This document shows positions 42,478 through 50,765 of a stretch of DNA of 64,000 nt, in pieces (the first letter of the stretch is position 1; each line of letters begins with the position of its first letter). Origin of the DNA: Alicyclobacillus sp. (lineage in GTDB: Bacteria > Bacillota > Bacilli > Alicyclobacillales > Alicyclobacillaceae); the NCBI GenBank assembly GCA_023511295.1, contig JAIMBT010000002.1:62001-126000 (forward strand), given 5' to 3'. Under the pieces are notes generated by a model, which was given only the letters and a program-made list of their open reading frames with translations, was not told the DNA's origin and ran no database searches. The position numbers were made by a program, and so were the translations under genes.

Positions 42478-43920
42478 TTAGGACTGCGACTGCGCCCACT
42501 GGACAAATCGGGCCGCATCTTCCGGCGAAGGCAGACGCGTGCCGGCGATGTCGCTCGCAGCGCCCAGGTTGTTGTCCCACCCGTGGGATTGACGCCAGCG
42601 AATGGGCTCGAGCTGAACGGTGAGGGTCCTTGTGCCGCCTGCGCGCACCGGTTCGTCGTATCCGACCGCGGGCGCATACCCGTCCTTCCAGACGATAACG
42701 GTCGCGACCTCCGGAGGTCCCGCCACGTTCCACGGCCCGCTGAAGCGCCAATCGCCGATGCCCGGCGTTTGGATGGTCGCGGTGTTCCCATTGGCGTCCG
42801 TGGTCTGCAGTTGACTCACGTGCACGCCGGCAAGAATCCGGACGGAAGCACCGGACACCGGCCGTCCCGATGGGTCTTGCACGTGGATGGAGAGGCCTCC
42901 CTGTGTATCCGAAGCCGGACGGCGGGACTGCACGGACGTCCCGCTGCCCGGCGCGAGCGACGCAGCCCAAGCCGCGAGTGCCTGCCCCGCCAAAACGTGG
43001 TACGAGCTGTAAGGGCCGGTGTCGAACCCGTACCCCACGCGTTCCGGTGTCTCCCCCGGCGCGCCGACTTGCATGGTAAAGGTCTGCGTAAACGTCCCAT
43101 CCCCGTTCCCGAACACCCCGACATCGTAGGCGACAATGGGCCGGTAACCCGTTCTCCACACCACCACCACCAGATCTCCCTGGGGTGAAAGCGACGCCTC
43201 GGCACCGCTCAAGATAGGGGCCAGTGCAGGGTCGACCGCCAATTGCAGGTTGGTGCGCGGCGTCTGACCCGCTGCATTGGTCACAAGGGTGTGCAGGATG
43301 CGTCCGCCCGCAATGAGGACGACGTGGACACCGGCGAGCGGGGCGCCGGACGCCGTGTCGACGGTGACCTCAGCGCTCCCTGCGACCACGGCACTGGCCG
43401 CCTTGGCGAGCAGAGGAAGCTGGGTGGCGCGGCTCGACAGTGGTTGGTTGACCAAGTTTTGCACCGTCACGCCCGACGAGGTGCCGGTGCCGGCACCGAC
43501 CTCGACCAGGTTGTCCGCAGAAGGCGCGTTTCGAACCGCCACCGACTGATCCCCTTGTCGGCTCCCCGCGCCGCCGCCGGGCACCCATCCGCGCTCCGCC
43601 AGGGTCCAACCGGCCCCTGCGGCGACAACCACTGCGGCAGCCGCCGCTCCCGTCGCCTTCCAGCGCCAGCGCCGCTCCGGCGCGTGCTCGCGGGGACCGC
43701 GGTGCAGCGCGCCCACCACGTCGTCGTGAAACGTGGCCCGCGGCGCTGGAACCGCTGCCCGAAGCGCGGTTTCGAGCCGCGCCGCCAATTGCCGCGTGTG
43801 CTCCAGTCGTTCGGCGCACATCGGGCAGCGCATGGTGTGCGTCTGCACTTCCGCCGCCTCGGTCACCGTCAACTCACCGTCCAGATATCGCCACAGGTCC
43901 TCGACACGGAGGTGGCTCAC
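42478..43920 (-). CDS. Transmembrane anti-sigma factor with zinc-finger domain
   Basis: The protein is 480 aa. The N-terminus has the ZAS pattern His28-x3-Cys32-x2-Cys35 (HTMRCPMC). A single membrane helix lies at about 86-106. The large extracytoplasmic part contains repeated beta-sandwich segments resembling carboxypeptidase regulatory-like domains (GVHVVLIAGG; GASVRILAGV). It should hold the ECF sigma factor inactive until an envelope signal arrives. The start overlaps the sigma gene stop by 4 bases (ATGA), so both are made together. The unusually large outer region suggests it senses the wall or a ligand directly (inference). Confidence 0.88.
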   Translation of the reverse strand: MSHLRVEDLWRYLDGELTVTEAAEVQTHTMRCPMCAERLEHTRQLAARLETALRAAVPAPRATFHDDVVGALHRGPREHAPERRWRWKATGAAAAAVVVAAGAGWTLAERGWVPGGGAGSRQGDQSVAVRNAPSADNLVEVGAGTGTSSGVTVQNLVNQPLSSRATQLPLLAKAASAVVAGSAEVTVDTASGAPLAGVHVVLIAGGRILHTLVTNAAGQTPRTNLQLAVDPALAPILSGAEASLSPQGDLVVVVWRTGYRPIVAYDVGVFGNGDGTFTQTFTMQVGAPGETPERVGYGFDTGPYSSYHVLAGQALAAWAASLAPGSGTSVQSRRPASDTQGGLSIHVQDPSGRPVSGASVRILAGVHVSQLQTTDANGNTATIQTPGIGDWRFSGPWNVAGPPEVATVIVWKDGYAPAVGYDEPVRAGGTRTLTVQLEPIRWRQSHGWDNNLGAASDIAGTRLPSPEDAARFVQWAQSQS

Positions 43921-44450
43921 CGGGCAGCCCTCCTTTCCAGAAGTTCTTGCACTTTCTGCCGCGCCCGGGACACGCGCGTGCGCACCGCGCCGGCCTGCAT
44001 GCCCATCACCTCGGCAATCTCTTGGTACGACATATCGTTCAGGTGCCGCATCACGAGAATCTCCCGATCTGTCTCCCCCAACTCCGTCAGCAGCGCGTAC
44101 ACCTCGCGCGTCGACTCATCGGCGAGCGCGACCGTCTCTGGGGTTTCCGCGCTCACTGCCCACTGTTCCACCGCGGCGTCCTCCAACGTGACCTCACTGC
44201 GCAGCCGCCTCTTGCGCAGTGCGTCGTAGCAGTGGTTCCGAGCGATTCGACAGAGGTACGCCCGAAAGTTGCCGCCGCGGAACGCGTTGCGTGACTGGTA
44301 GGCCTTTACCAAAATCTCTTGGGTCAAGTCGTCCACATCGTTGGGATTGTGCGTGATGTGGTAGACTAAGTTGCGGACGAGTCCCTCGTATTCCCGCAGG
44401 CAACCAAATTCACAAAACCGTTCCTGACACATACCGGCCGGACAACGCAT
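43917..44450 (-). CDS. ECF sigma factor
   Basis: The protein is 177 aa. Region 2 contains DVDDLTQEILVKAYQ and FRAYLCRIARNHCYDALRK; region 4 contains MSYQEIAEVMGMQAGAVRTRVSRA. The N-terminal 20 residues include several Cys (MRCPAGMCQERFCEFGC), which is unusual for ECF factors and might bind a metal. I chose the ATG at 44,448-44,450 because AAAGGAG lies 8 bases upstream. It is co-transcribed with the anti-sigma factor. An ECF-type promoter upstream suggests autoregulation. Confidence 0.92.
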   Translation of the reverse strand: MRCPAGMCQERFCEFGCLREYEGLVRNLVYHITHNPNDVDDLTQEILVKAYQSRNAFRGGNFRAYLCRIARNHCYDALRKRRLRSEVTLEDAAVEQWAVSAETPETVALADESTREVYALLTELGETDREILVMRHLNDMSYQEIAEVMGMQAGAVRTRVSRARQKVQELLERRAAR

Positions 44451-44565
44451 GCCAAACGCTCCTTTGGCGGCTTCACTCGTTCGCTCAGGCAGAGACGGAC
44501 CTGTCTTGCCGGGCCGGTCCCAGCTGAGCTCCGTAAGGCGTGCGTGGCCTGAGTTCAATACTCCA

Positions 44566-44591
44566 GACGAACGGGTGGTCAAAATGTTACA
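44566..44591 (-). promoter_or_regulatory. ECF-type promoter of the sigma/anti-sigma operon
   Basis: On the minus strand TGTAAC (44,586-44,591) and CGTC (44,566-44,569) are 16 bases apart, close to the SigW/SigX class consensus (TGtAAC, CGTC). The start codon is about 115 bases downstream. A sigma-A-like TTGACC (44,577-44,582) with TATTGA 16 bases later overlaps it, so dual control is possible. Confidence 0.55.
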
Positions 44592-44748
44592 CGCTTTGCC
44601 TGGCCAGCCTACATGACGGGCGGGGCGCCGCCCTGTGGACGTCGCCTGTCTACCATCCGGCATGGCCGGGCAACGTCGCAAGATGCCTGGAAAACCTTGT
44701 ATCACACGCACGTCAAGATGTGTCTATTCTACCTTGTAGGGGACCTCG

Positions 44749-47349
44749 ATGGACAACTACGCAGAACATCCAGATGAAACAAGACCGACGCGTCCAGCCG
44801 CTGAACGCGGGTCGATGCCTGCTTGGCGCGAGCGCCTGCGCGTGCACGGCCCCGCTCTGCTACTGCTCAGTGTGTTGACCGCTGCAGCGTTTCCGTGGTG
44901 GTTTTTACCTGGCGGACCGGTGTACGACGACCTGACGCGGCTCAACGCCCCGCAGCGCATGCTGCTCGCCTGGTCCCTGCGGCACTTACAGATACCGCTG
45001 TGGAACCCGTTCAGCTTCGGCGGGCAACCGTTCTTGGCGGCAGGCCAATCGGGGCCGCTCTATCCGCCCAACTGGTTGTATGCACTCCTGCCGATTGTGA
45101 CGGCACTCAAGTGGTCCTATGCCCTGCACACGTTGTTCGCCGCGGTGGGCTGCTACCTGGTCAGCTGGCACGTGACACGACGGCGTCTGGCCGGTGTCAT
45201 CAGCGGCGTTTGCTTCCCGGCGAGCGGCTTCATGCTCGGGCACCAAGTGCACACGCAGATGTTCGATGCCATCAGTTGGCTGCCGCTGCTCTTGTACCTC
45301 CTGCTGCGCGTCTTCGACGACGGTCGCTGGCGGTTTGCCCTCGGCCTGGCGCTGTGCGGCGCCCTCGAGGTCTACGCCGGACACCCGCAGATGAGCTTTT
45401 TTGCCTGTCTCTTCCTGGGGTTGACAGCCCTCGGACTCTTGCTGCTGGGACGTTGGCCGCACCGCCTCCGCGCACTGGGGCGGACACTGGTCGCCGCCGC
45501 GCTGGCGGCTTGCCTCTCCGCCGCGCAGTGGTTGCCGACCGTGGCGCTGGTCCTGTACTCCGACCGCGAGCAGGTCCCTTCCTGGTTCCTCCTGAGCTTG
45601 TCCATGCCGCTGAAGGGCTTGCTCCAGCTCCTGACGCCGTTCTCGGCTGGCGGCGGCTACGCCGGGCCCTTCACGGTCCAACAATTCGCGTCTGAGTACG
45701 GCTTTCAGACCTTCTGGGAGTTGACATCGTACGCTGGCATCACGGCGCTCGTCCTCGCGGCGACCGCTGCCCTGTGCCAGCTGCGACGGCACCCGCTCGT
45801 CCCGATTCTAACGGTTGCCGGAATCCTCTTCGGCGCGTTTTCCGTCGGCTACCACGGCATCTTCCCGACGCTTCTGACCAACCTGCCCGGATTTGACCTG
45901 TTCCGGGTCCCGGCTCGCTACATTGGACTGACGGACCTGTCGATCTCGCTCCTCGCCGGCATCGGGATGGCCGCCTTGGCCGACGCAGCCGCGAGGGGTT
46001 CGCGGCGCCCGGTCGTGACAGCGGCAGTCTGTGCGCTCGTCTGCGTCATCCTCCTCAGCGTGGATTGGGCCTTCGGAGTCCTGCACCGGCATCCCTGGTC
46101 GGCGACCCTGATGCCAGCTGTGTTGGTCTGTCTCGTGCCCGCGGCGGCCTGGATGGTCCGCCGAAGCCGGCAGACGTGGACGAGCGCCGCCCTCGCGGCC
46201 GCCGTGGTGTTCGACGTGACCACACAGGCGGCCTGGTGGTCCCCCTTCATCGCTGGGGCCGACCCGTCTTACACATCGACCGACCCGGTCACGTCCTACG
46301 TGGCATCTCATATCCACAATCCGGCAGCGCCGCTGCAGCGGATCGCCTCCTTTCCGGACGCGCCACTCGCCTTCGACGAGGCCGCCGGTTTCCAGATTCC
46401 GTCGCTCGACGGGTACGATTCTCTGGTGCCGCAGTGGTACGTGAACACCGTGAACTTAACGTGGCGGACCAACACACTCTTGAGCGAGCCACGCTCCTTG
46501 CTCGACGCGTACGACGTGAAGTACATCCTCACCGAGGACGACGACACCCCTGACTGGGCGACCTTCCCCGGCGGCATCACGAGCTACCGCCACACGTTTG
46601 CGAAGGTCCCAGCGGGTACGTACGCACTGCGACTGACGCTGACGCCGAACGGCGCCTTCGCCGAGGGGACGCAACCGCTGCTCACGGTCACCCTGACGAG
46701 CGGTGCGCATCACTGGACCGAGCTCTTGCAAGGAGCGCCGAACGACACGTTCCTCATCCCGCTGCCAGCCGATTGGCCGACCGGCCAGTCGACGACGGTC
46801 ACCGCGCGGTGTGAGAGTTGGTCGACCCCGGTCTGGCTCGGCAGTTTGACGTGGGTCTCCGCAGCGAGCGGCATGAGTCGGCCGTACCACGTCGACGCCC
46901 TGCTGTCTCCGGAACCGCTCCAACAGGTGTTCAGCGACGGCACCACAACCGTGTGGGAGAACCCGGACGCGACGCAGAGTGCCTGGGTGACGCAGAACAC
47001 GGACGATCCGCTCGCTGCCCCGGACGGCTCGGCGTCCCCCGTTTCGAACCGTGAGAATGGACAGATTTGGCTGACCCGCGCACCCAGAGCGGGGACGCTG
47101 GTACTCAGCCAGACGTATGATCCTGGCTGGCGAGCCTACGTCGACGGGAAGCCTGTCCCAGTCACGCGTGTCGGCAGTCTCTACGGGAACGTCTTGACGG
47201 GGGTCTCCGTGCCAGCGGGTACACACCGCGTGGTGCTGGTGTATCGACCTCGGTCGTTTGAGGTGGGCGCCGCGCTCTCCGGGGGCACTGCACTGCTGCT
47301 GCTGGGGCTGTGGGTCATCCGCTCGCGCCGTAGAGTCGGCCGGGCATGA
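44749..47349 (+). CDS. yfhO: YfhO family multi-pass membrane protein
   Basis: The protein is 866 aa. A GT-C-like membrane region of about a dozen helices contains the family hallmarks YDDLTRLNAPQRM near the first outer loop, IPLWNPFSFGGQPF and GHQVHTQM. A periplasmic-type beta domain precedes the last helix, with the typical SQTYDPGWRAYVDGKPV and VSVPAGTHRVVLVYRPRSF segments. YfhO proteins act in glycosylation of surface polymers such as lipoteichoic acid in Bacillus and Listeria. The ATG follows TAGGGGACC. It is divergent from the ECF sigma gene, but no ECF promoter is seen on this side. Confidence 0.9.
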   Translation: MDNYAEHPDETRPTRPAAERGSMPAWRERLRVHGPALLLLSVLTAAAFPWWFLPGGPVYDDLTRLNAPQRMLLAWSLRHLQIPLWNPFSFGGQPFLAAGQSGPLYPPNWLYALLPIVTALKWSYALHTLFAAVGCYLVSWHVTRRRLAGVISGVCFPASGFMLGHQVHTQMFDAISWLPLLLYLLLRVFDDGRWRFALGLALCGALEVYAGHPQMSFFACLFLGLTALGLLLLGRWPHRLRALGRTLVAAALAACLSAAQWLPTVALVLYSDREQVPSWFLLSLSMPLKGLLQLLTPFSAGGGYAGPFTVQQFASEYGFQTFWELTSYAGITALVLAATAALCQLRRHPLVPILTVAGILFGAFSVGYHGIFPTLLTNLPGFDLFRVPARYIGLTDLSISLLAGIGMAALADAAARGSRRPVVTAAVCALVCVILLSVDWAFGVLHRHPWSATLMPAVLVCLVPAAAWMVRRSRQTWTSAALAAAVVFDVTTQAAWWSPFIAGADPSYTSTDPVTSYVASHIHNPAAPLQRIASFPDAPLAFDEAAGFQIPSLDGYDSLVPQWYVNTVNLTWRTNTLLSEPRSLLDAYDVKYILTEDDDTPDWATFPGGITSYRHTFAKVPAGTYALRLTLTPNGAFAEGTQPLLTVTLTSGAHHWTELLQGAPNDTFLIPLPADWPTGQSTTVTARCESWSTPVWLGSLTWVSAASGMSRPYHVDALLSPEPLQQVFSDGTTTVWENPDATQSAWVTQNTDDPLAAPDGSASPVSNRENGQIWLTRAPRAGTLVLSQTYDPGWRAYVDGKPVPVTRVGSLYGNVLTGVSVPAGTHRVVLVYRPRSFEVGAALSGGTALLLLGLWVIRSRRRVGRA

Positions 47350-47352
47350 CAA

Positions 47353-47380
47353 CCCCTGGTCGGCGTGGAGCCGCCAGGGG
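47353..47380. terminator. Hairpin after the YfhO gene
   Basis: CCCCTGG-T-CGGC pairs with GCCG-CCAGGGG around a 5-base loop with one bulged T. It lies 3 bases after the YfhO stop, between convergent genes. No T-run follows, so it is a probable rather than certain terminator. Confidence 0.5.
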
Positions 47381-47462
47381 GGAAACCGTTTGGTTGCATG
47401 TCGTCGCAGGGGAGTCTGACTTCTCCGGGCCGCCTGTGACCCGCTCATCCGCCTTCCTATCG

Positions 47463-48680
47463 TCAGGGACCCGACGACTTCGGCCATGCCTGGAGCGTCA
47501 CCGTCACGTTCATCCGCTTTCCGCCCCGCAGGATGGTCAGGGTGACCTGAGAACCGACGGGGTCCTGCGAGATGGCGGCCGTGAGACTGGCGACGTCCAC
47601 AACCGCCTGACCGTCCACCGCCACGATGATGTCGCCGTCGTACTTGGGGCTGTTGGCGCTGCCGGTATCGCCTTTCAACCCCGCCTTGGCGGCGGGCCCG
47701 CCCTTCACGGTCGACAGGATGAGCACGCCCTGAGTCGTCGGCAGGTGCGCCTGCTCAGCGAGCGCGGGCGTGATGTCGTAGGCTTCGATGCCGAGCCACG
47801 GGTGGTCAATCGGCTGGCCGGACAGCAGCTTCGGCAACAACGCCTTCAACCGGTCAATCGGGATGGCGAACCCAATGCCGACGGACCCTTCCACTGGGCT
47901 CTCAATCGCCGTGTTGATGCCAATCACCTGACCTGCCTGGTCAATCAGGGGTCCGCCCGAATTTCCGGGGTTGAGCGCCGCATCGGTCTGAACGAGTCCG
48001 TTCATGACGCGGCCGCTCGCCATCGGCATGGACCGGTTGAGGCCGCTGACAATCCCGGCGGAGACGCTGGCTGTCAGTTCAAACGGGTTGCCGATAGCCA
48101 CCACCAAGTCCCCGGGCTGCAAGTTCTTCGCGCTCCCGAGTGGGAGCGGCTTCACGCCGGGCGGGGGGGCGACGCGGACGACCGCGAGATCATCGATGGT
48201 GTCGGACCCGACCACGGTCCCCTTCACGTCCTTCCCACCGACGGTGACGGTCACGGTTTTCTGCCCCGCCACCACGTGTGCGTTCGTCGCAATGTCGCCC
48301 TGACCATCGATGAAGAAACCCGTCCCGATGTCCTCCGAGCTGTTGCTCTTCGCCTGTTGCACCGCGGTGATGACGACGACACTCGGCAGTGCCTGCTGGT
48401 AGATACGCGTGACGACGTTCTGGTCGAGGGACGGAGGCAGTGCGCTGCCCACGGTGGGAGGTGTTGTGTTGCCGGCGGCGGTGTTTGCCTGCACAGACGG
48501 AGCGGTGGGCTGTGGGCGAGCCGCGGAGACACTGGCCCCGTCGTGACCGCGAACGAGCGCGCCCGTACCAACTCCCAACCCGTACAACAACACCGCAGCG
48601 CCCACCCAGTTCACGAAACGTCCTCCGACCGCTTTGGGACGGGATTCCCAGCCATCGCGTCCGCGCCAACGGTTCGCCAT
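47463..48680 (-). CDS. HtrA/DegP-type serine protease with PDZ domain
   Basis: The protein is 405 aa. An N-terminal membrane anchor (about 22-42) and a Pro/Thr-rich linker precede a trypsin-fold protease with catalytic His135 (NAHVV), Asp164 (DDLAVV) and Ser241 (GNSGGPL). A C-terminal PDZ domain follows. It would degrade or refold damaged proteins outside the membrane. I chose the ATG at 48,678-48,680, well spaced from GAGAGG; a GTG 6 bases upstream is too close. The gene faces the YfhO gene tail to tail. Confidence 0.93.
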   Translation of the reverse strand: MANRWRGRDGWESRPKAVGGRFVNWVGAAVLLYGLGVGTGALVRGHDGASVSAARPQPTAPSVQANTAAGNTTPPTVGSALPPSLDQNVVTRIYQQALPSVVVITAVQQAKSNSSEDIGTGFFIDGQGDIATNAHVVAGQKTVTVTVGGKDVKGTVVGSDTIDDLAVVRVAPPPGVKPLPLGSAKNLQPGDLVVAIGNPFELTASVSAGIVSGLNRSMPMASGRVMNGLVQTDAALNPGNSGGPLIDQAGQVIGINTAIESPVEGSVGIGFAIPIDRLKALLPKLLSGQPIDHPWLGIEAYDITPALAEQAHLPTTQGVLILSTVKGGPAAKAGLKGDTGSANSPKYDGDIIVAVDGQAVVDVASLTAAISQDPVGSQVTLTILRGGKRMNVTVTLQAWPKSSGP

Positions 48681-48748
48681 CTGCACCCCACCTCTCGCTG
48701 TCCTGGCTACCCCCGCCCGGTTCGATCATGGACGGCGGCCTAGAGAAC

Positions 48749-48777
48749 GCGGGGTGAGCCGCCTGAACTCACCCCGC
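48749..48777. terminator. Terminator-like hairpin after the dynamin pair
   Basis: GCGGGGTGAG and CTCACCCCGC form a perfect 10-base stem with a 9-base loop, 30 bases beyond the stop of the second dynamin gene on the minus strand. No strong T-run is present. Confidence 0.5.
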
Positions 48778-48806
48778 ACAACTTCCGTTCGTCTGCGCCA
48801 AGTCGT

Positions 48807-50765
48807 TTAGGACACGCGCTGCGCAAACCAGTCGAATACTTGCTCGTATTGTACCACGGTTTCCGGATTCAGTGCCGATTCGTCTTCCGCCTCGCGGACC
48901 GCCTGGGCCGCGCCGCGGAGCGCGGACTGCAGGTGCGTTCGCCCGGCACGCTGCCACGCTGCTGCGACTGGCTGGGCCATGGACTGCAGCGCCTCTCGCA
49001 CCGCTGCCAGGACCGGTTCCTCCAACGCAGCCAACATCGCGCGCGAACCGCCGCCTTCAAAGAACTGCTGCGGCGATGAGAAATGTCGGAAATGCGGCTG
49101 AACCAGGGTCCAGGTGAGGTTCGCGCGGTGCGGGAGCGGATCGACAACGGGCAGCGGGAAGCGCTCCTCAAACGGAATCTCCGGAAGTCCCCACGCCGCC
49201 AGCTGCGCGTTCAACTGCGCCCACTGACGCGCCAATCCAGTTCGGAGCTGGGCTTCGGCGCGCAGCGCAAACGTTCGCACCTCGGCTTCCAGCTGCCGAT
49301 TGAGGCCCTCCACGAACTCCTCCGCGGCTGCCTGTAGGAGCGTCCGCGGGTTCATCCGCACGCGGAACAAACCCGGCTGAAAGGCGGCGCGAAAACTGCC
49401 GCCAAGACCGATGCGCACGCGCTCGCCGGCGTGGAACAACAGCTCCTGCCACTCACTCTGCAGCGCGTCGCCCAGTTCCCAATCGGCGTCCAGGGCATCC
49501 GCCGCTGCCTCCCACGCAACGACTTGGTTCGCCTGCGCTTCCCGGCGCTTTGCCCGGGCCGCTGCGTCCTCCGCTTCCGCCCTCCGAAATCGATCCAACC
49601 GCCCGCGCAGCGTCTGAGCCACGAAGCGGAATTGACTGCGCACCGTGCTTTCGGCGAGAGCCTCCGACTGTTCCCGCAAGAACGTCAACAGGTCCGTGCG
49701 CAACCGCGGCACGCCGGATGTCTCGAGAATCGATTCCGGATGAGGCAACGGGGCATCATCCGCGAGGTGCAACCGCTGGCGAACCAAGGCCGCATACGGC
49801 GCCGCCTGCCCGTCCGAGCGTTGCAGCTGTGCCGCCGCGAAGCCCAACTGACTGGAGACCTCGTAGATCCGCGGCTCTGCGATGCCGGCGGCGCGCAACT
49901 CCCGCCGCACGCGTTCGACCACGTCCCTCCGTTCGGTTTCGTCCGTGGCGAGGTCAACCGCGTTCAACACGACGAACAGTTTGTTCACGCCGGAAAGCTC
50001 CTGAACCGCAGCCAGTTGCGTGAGGAACGCCTGGTCGGCGCGGGCGAACGCGTGCGTGTAGTAGAGCACAAACAGGACTGCTTCCGCCCGCCGCATGTAG
50101 TCGAACGCCACGTCCGTATGCCGGCGGTGGATGGAGTCGACACCGGGCGTGTCCACCAGCACGAGGCCGTCGCGGAGGATGGGCGCCGTGTGGTGAAGAT
50201 CCACCCGCTGGACGTAACAGGCGGACTGCTCCTCCGCCGTCATCTGCTCCAACTCGGCCCGAGAACAGGTCCAGGTTGTGTCGAGCCGGTCCTTCATCGT
50301 CGGGTAGCCTTTGGCGACCGCCTTCAGAAAGCCGATGTGTCGGCGAGCGGATGGCGGAAAGTCTGCCGTGCGCAGGCCATCGGCAACCGCCACGGCGGCC
50401 TCGAGGGTGTCCGCCCGCAGGTGCAGGTGCGCCAGCGCGCGCTGGACATCGTCCCACATCTCGTCCCGCGACTTCCCGTGCACCACCACCGCCTGCTCGC
50501 CCGCGTCCGCGGCCTCGACCTGGGTGATGGCGGCCGTCGTCGGGTGCGGAGAGACCACCAGCGGGTTGTCTTCCAACAGAGCGTTGATGAGCGACGACTT
50601 GCCCGCGGAAAACGCGCCGAAGACAGCGACAAAGCGGCGCGGGTCAGCCAGCCGCTCCGACAATCCCGCGAGTGCCTCATCCAGTGCCGCGTCACCGAGG
50701 GGGCGAACGCGTTCCTTCGCCTCCGCCACCGTCTGGCGCAACTGCTCAAGCTTCGCTTCCGTCAC
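48807..50765 (-). CDS. Dynamin-like GTPase, second subunit
   Basis: The protein is 652 aa. The GTPase domain has G1 GAFSAGKSS (residues 50-58), a G3 LVDTPGVDS and a degenerate G4 VLNAVDL. Helical stalk segments with strong coiled-coil character follow (for example RFRRAEAEDAAARAKRREAQ). B. subtilis DynA is one protein with two such modules fused; here they are two genes. The GTG start with AAGGAGGGG overlaps the upstream dynamin gene by 20 bases. The pair probably tethers and fuses membranes (inference from DynA). Confidence 0.85.
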   Translation of the reverse strand: MTEAKLEQLRQTVAEAKERVRPLGDAALDEALAGLSERLADPRRFVAVFGAFSAGKSSLINALLEDNPLVVSPHPTTAAITQVEAADAGEQAVVVHGKSRDEMWDDVQRALAHLHLRADTLEAAVAVADGLRTADFPPSARRHIGFLKAVAKGYPTMKDRLDTTWTCSRAELEQMTAEEQSACYVQRVDLHHTAPILRDGLVLVDTPGVDSIHRRHTDVAFDYMRRAEAVLFVLYYTHAFARADQAFLTQLAAVQELSGVNKLFVVLNAVDLATDETERRDVVERVRRELRAAGIAEPRIYEVSSQLGFAAAQLQRSDGQAAPYAALVRQRLHLADDAPLPHPESILETSGVPRLRTDLLTFLREQSEALAESTVRSQFRFVAQTLRGRLDRFRRAEAEDAAARAKRREAQANQVVAWEAAADALDADWELGDALQSEWQELLFHAGERVRIGLGGSFRAAFQPGLFRVRMNPRTLLQAAAEEFVEGLNRQLEAEVRTFALRAEAQLRTGLARQWAQLNAQLAAWGLPEIPFEERFPLPVVDPLPHRANLTWTLVQPHFRHFSSPQQFFEGGGSRAMLAALEEPVLAAVREALQSMAQPVAAAWQRAGRTHLQSALRGAAQAVREAEDESALNPETVVQYEQVFDWFAQRVS

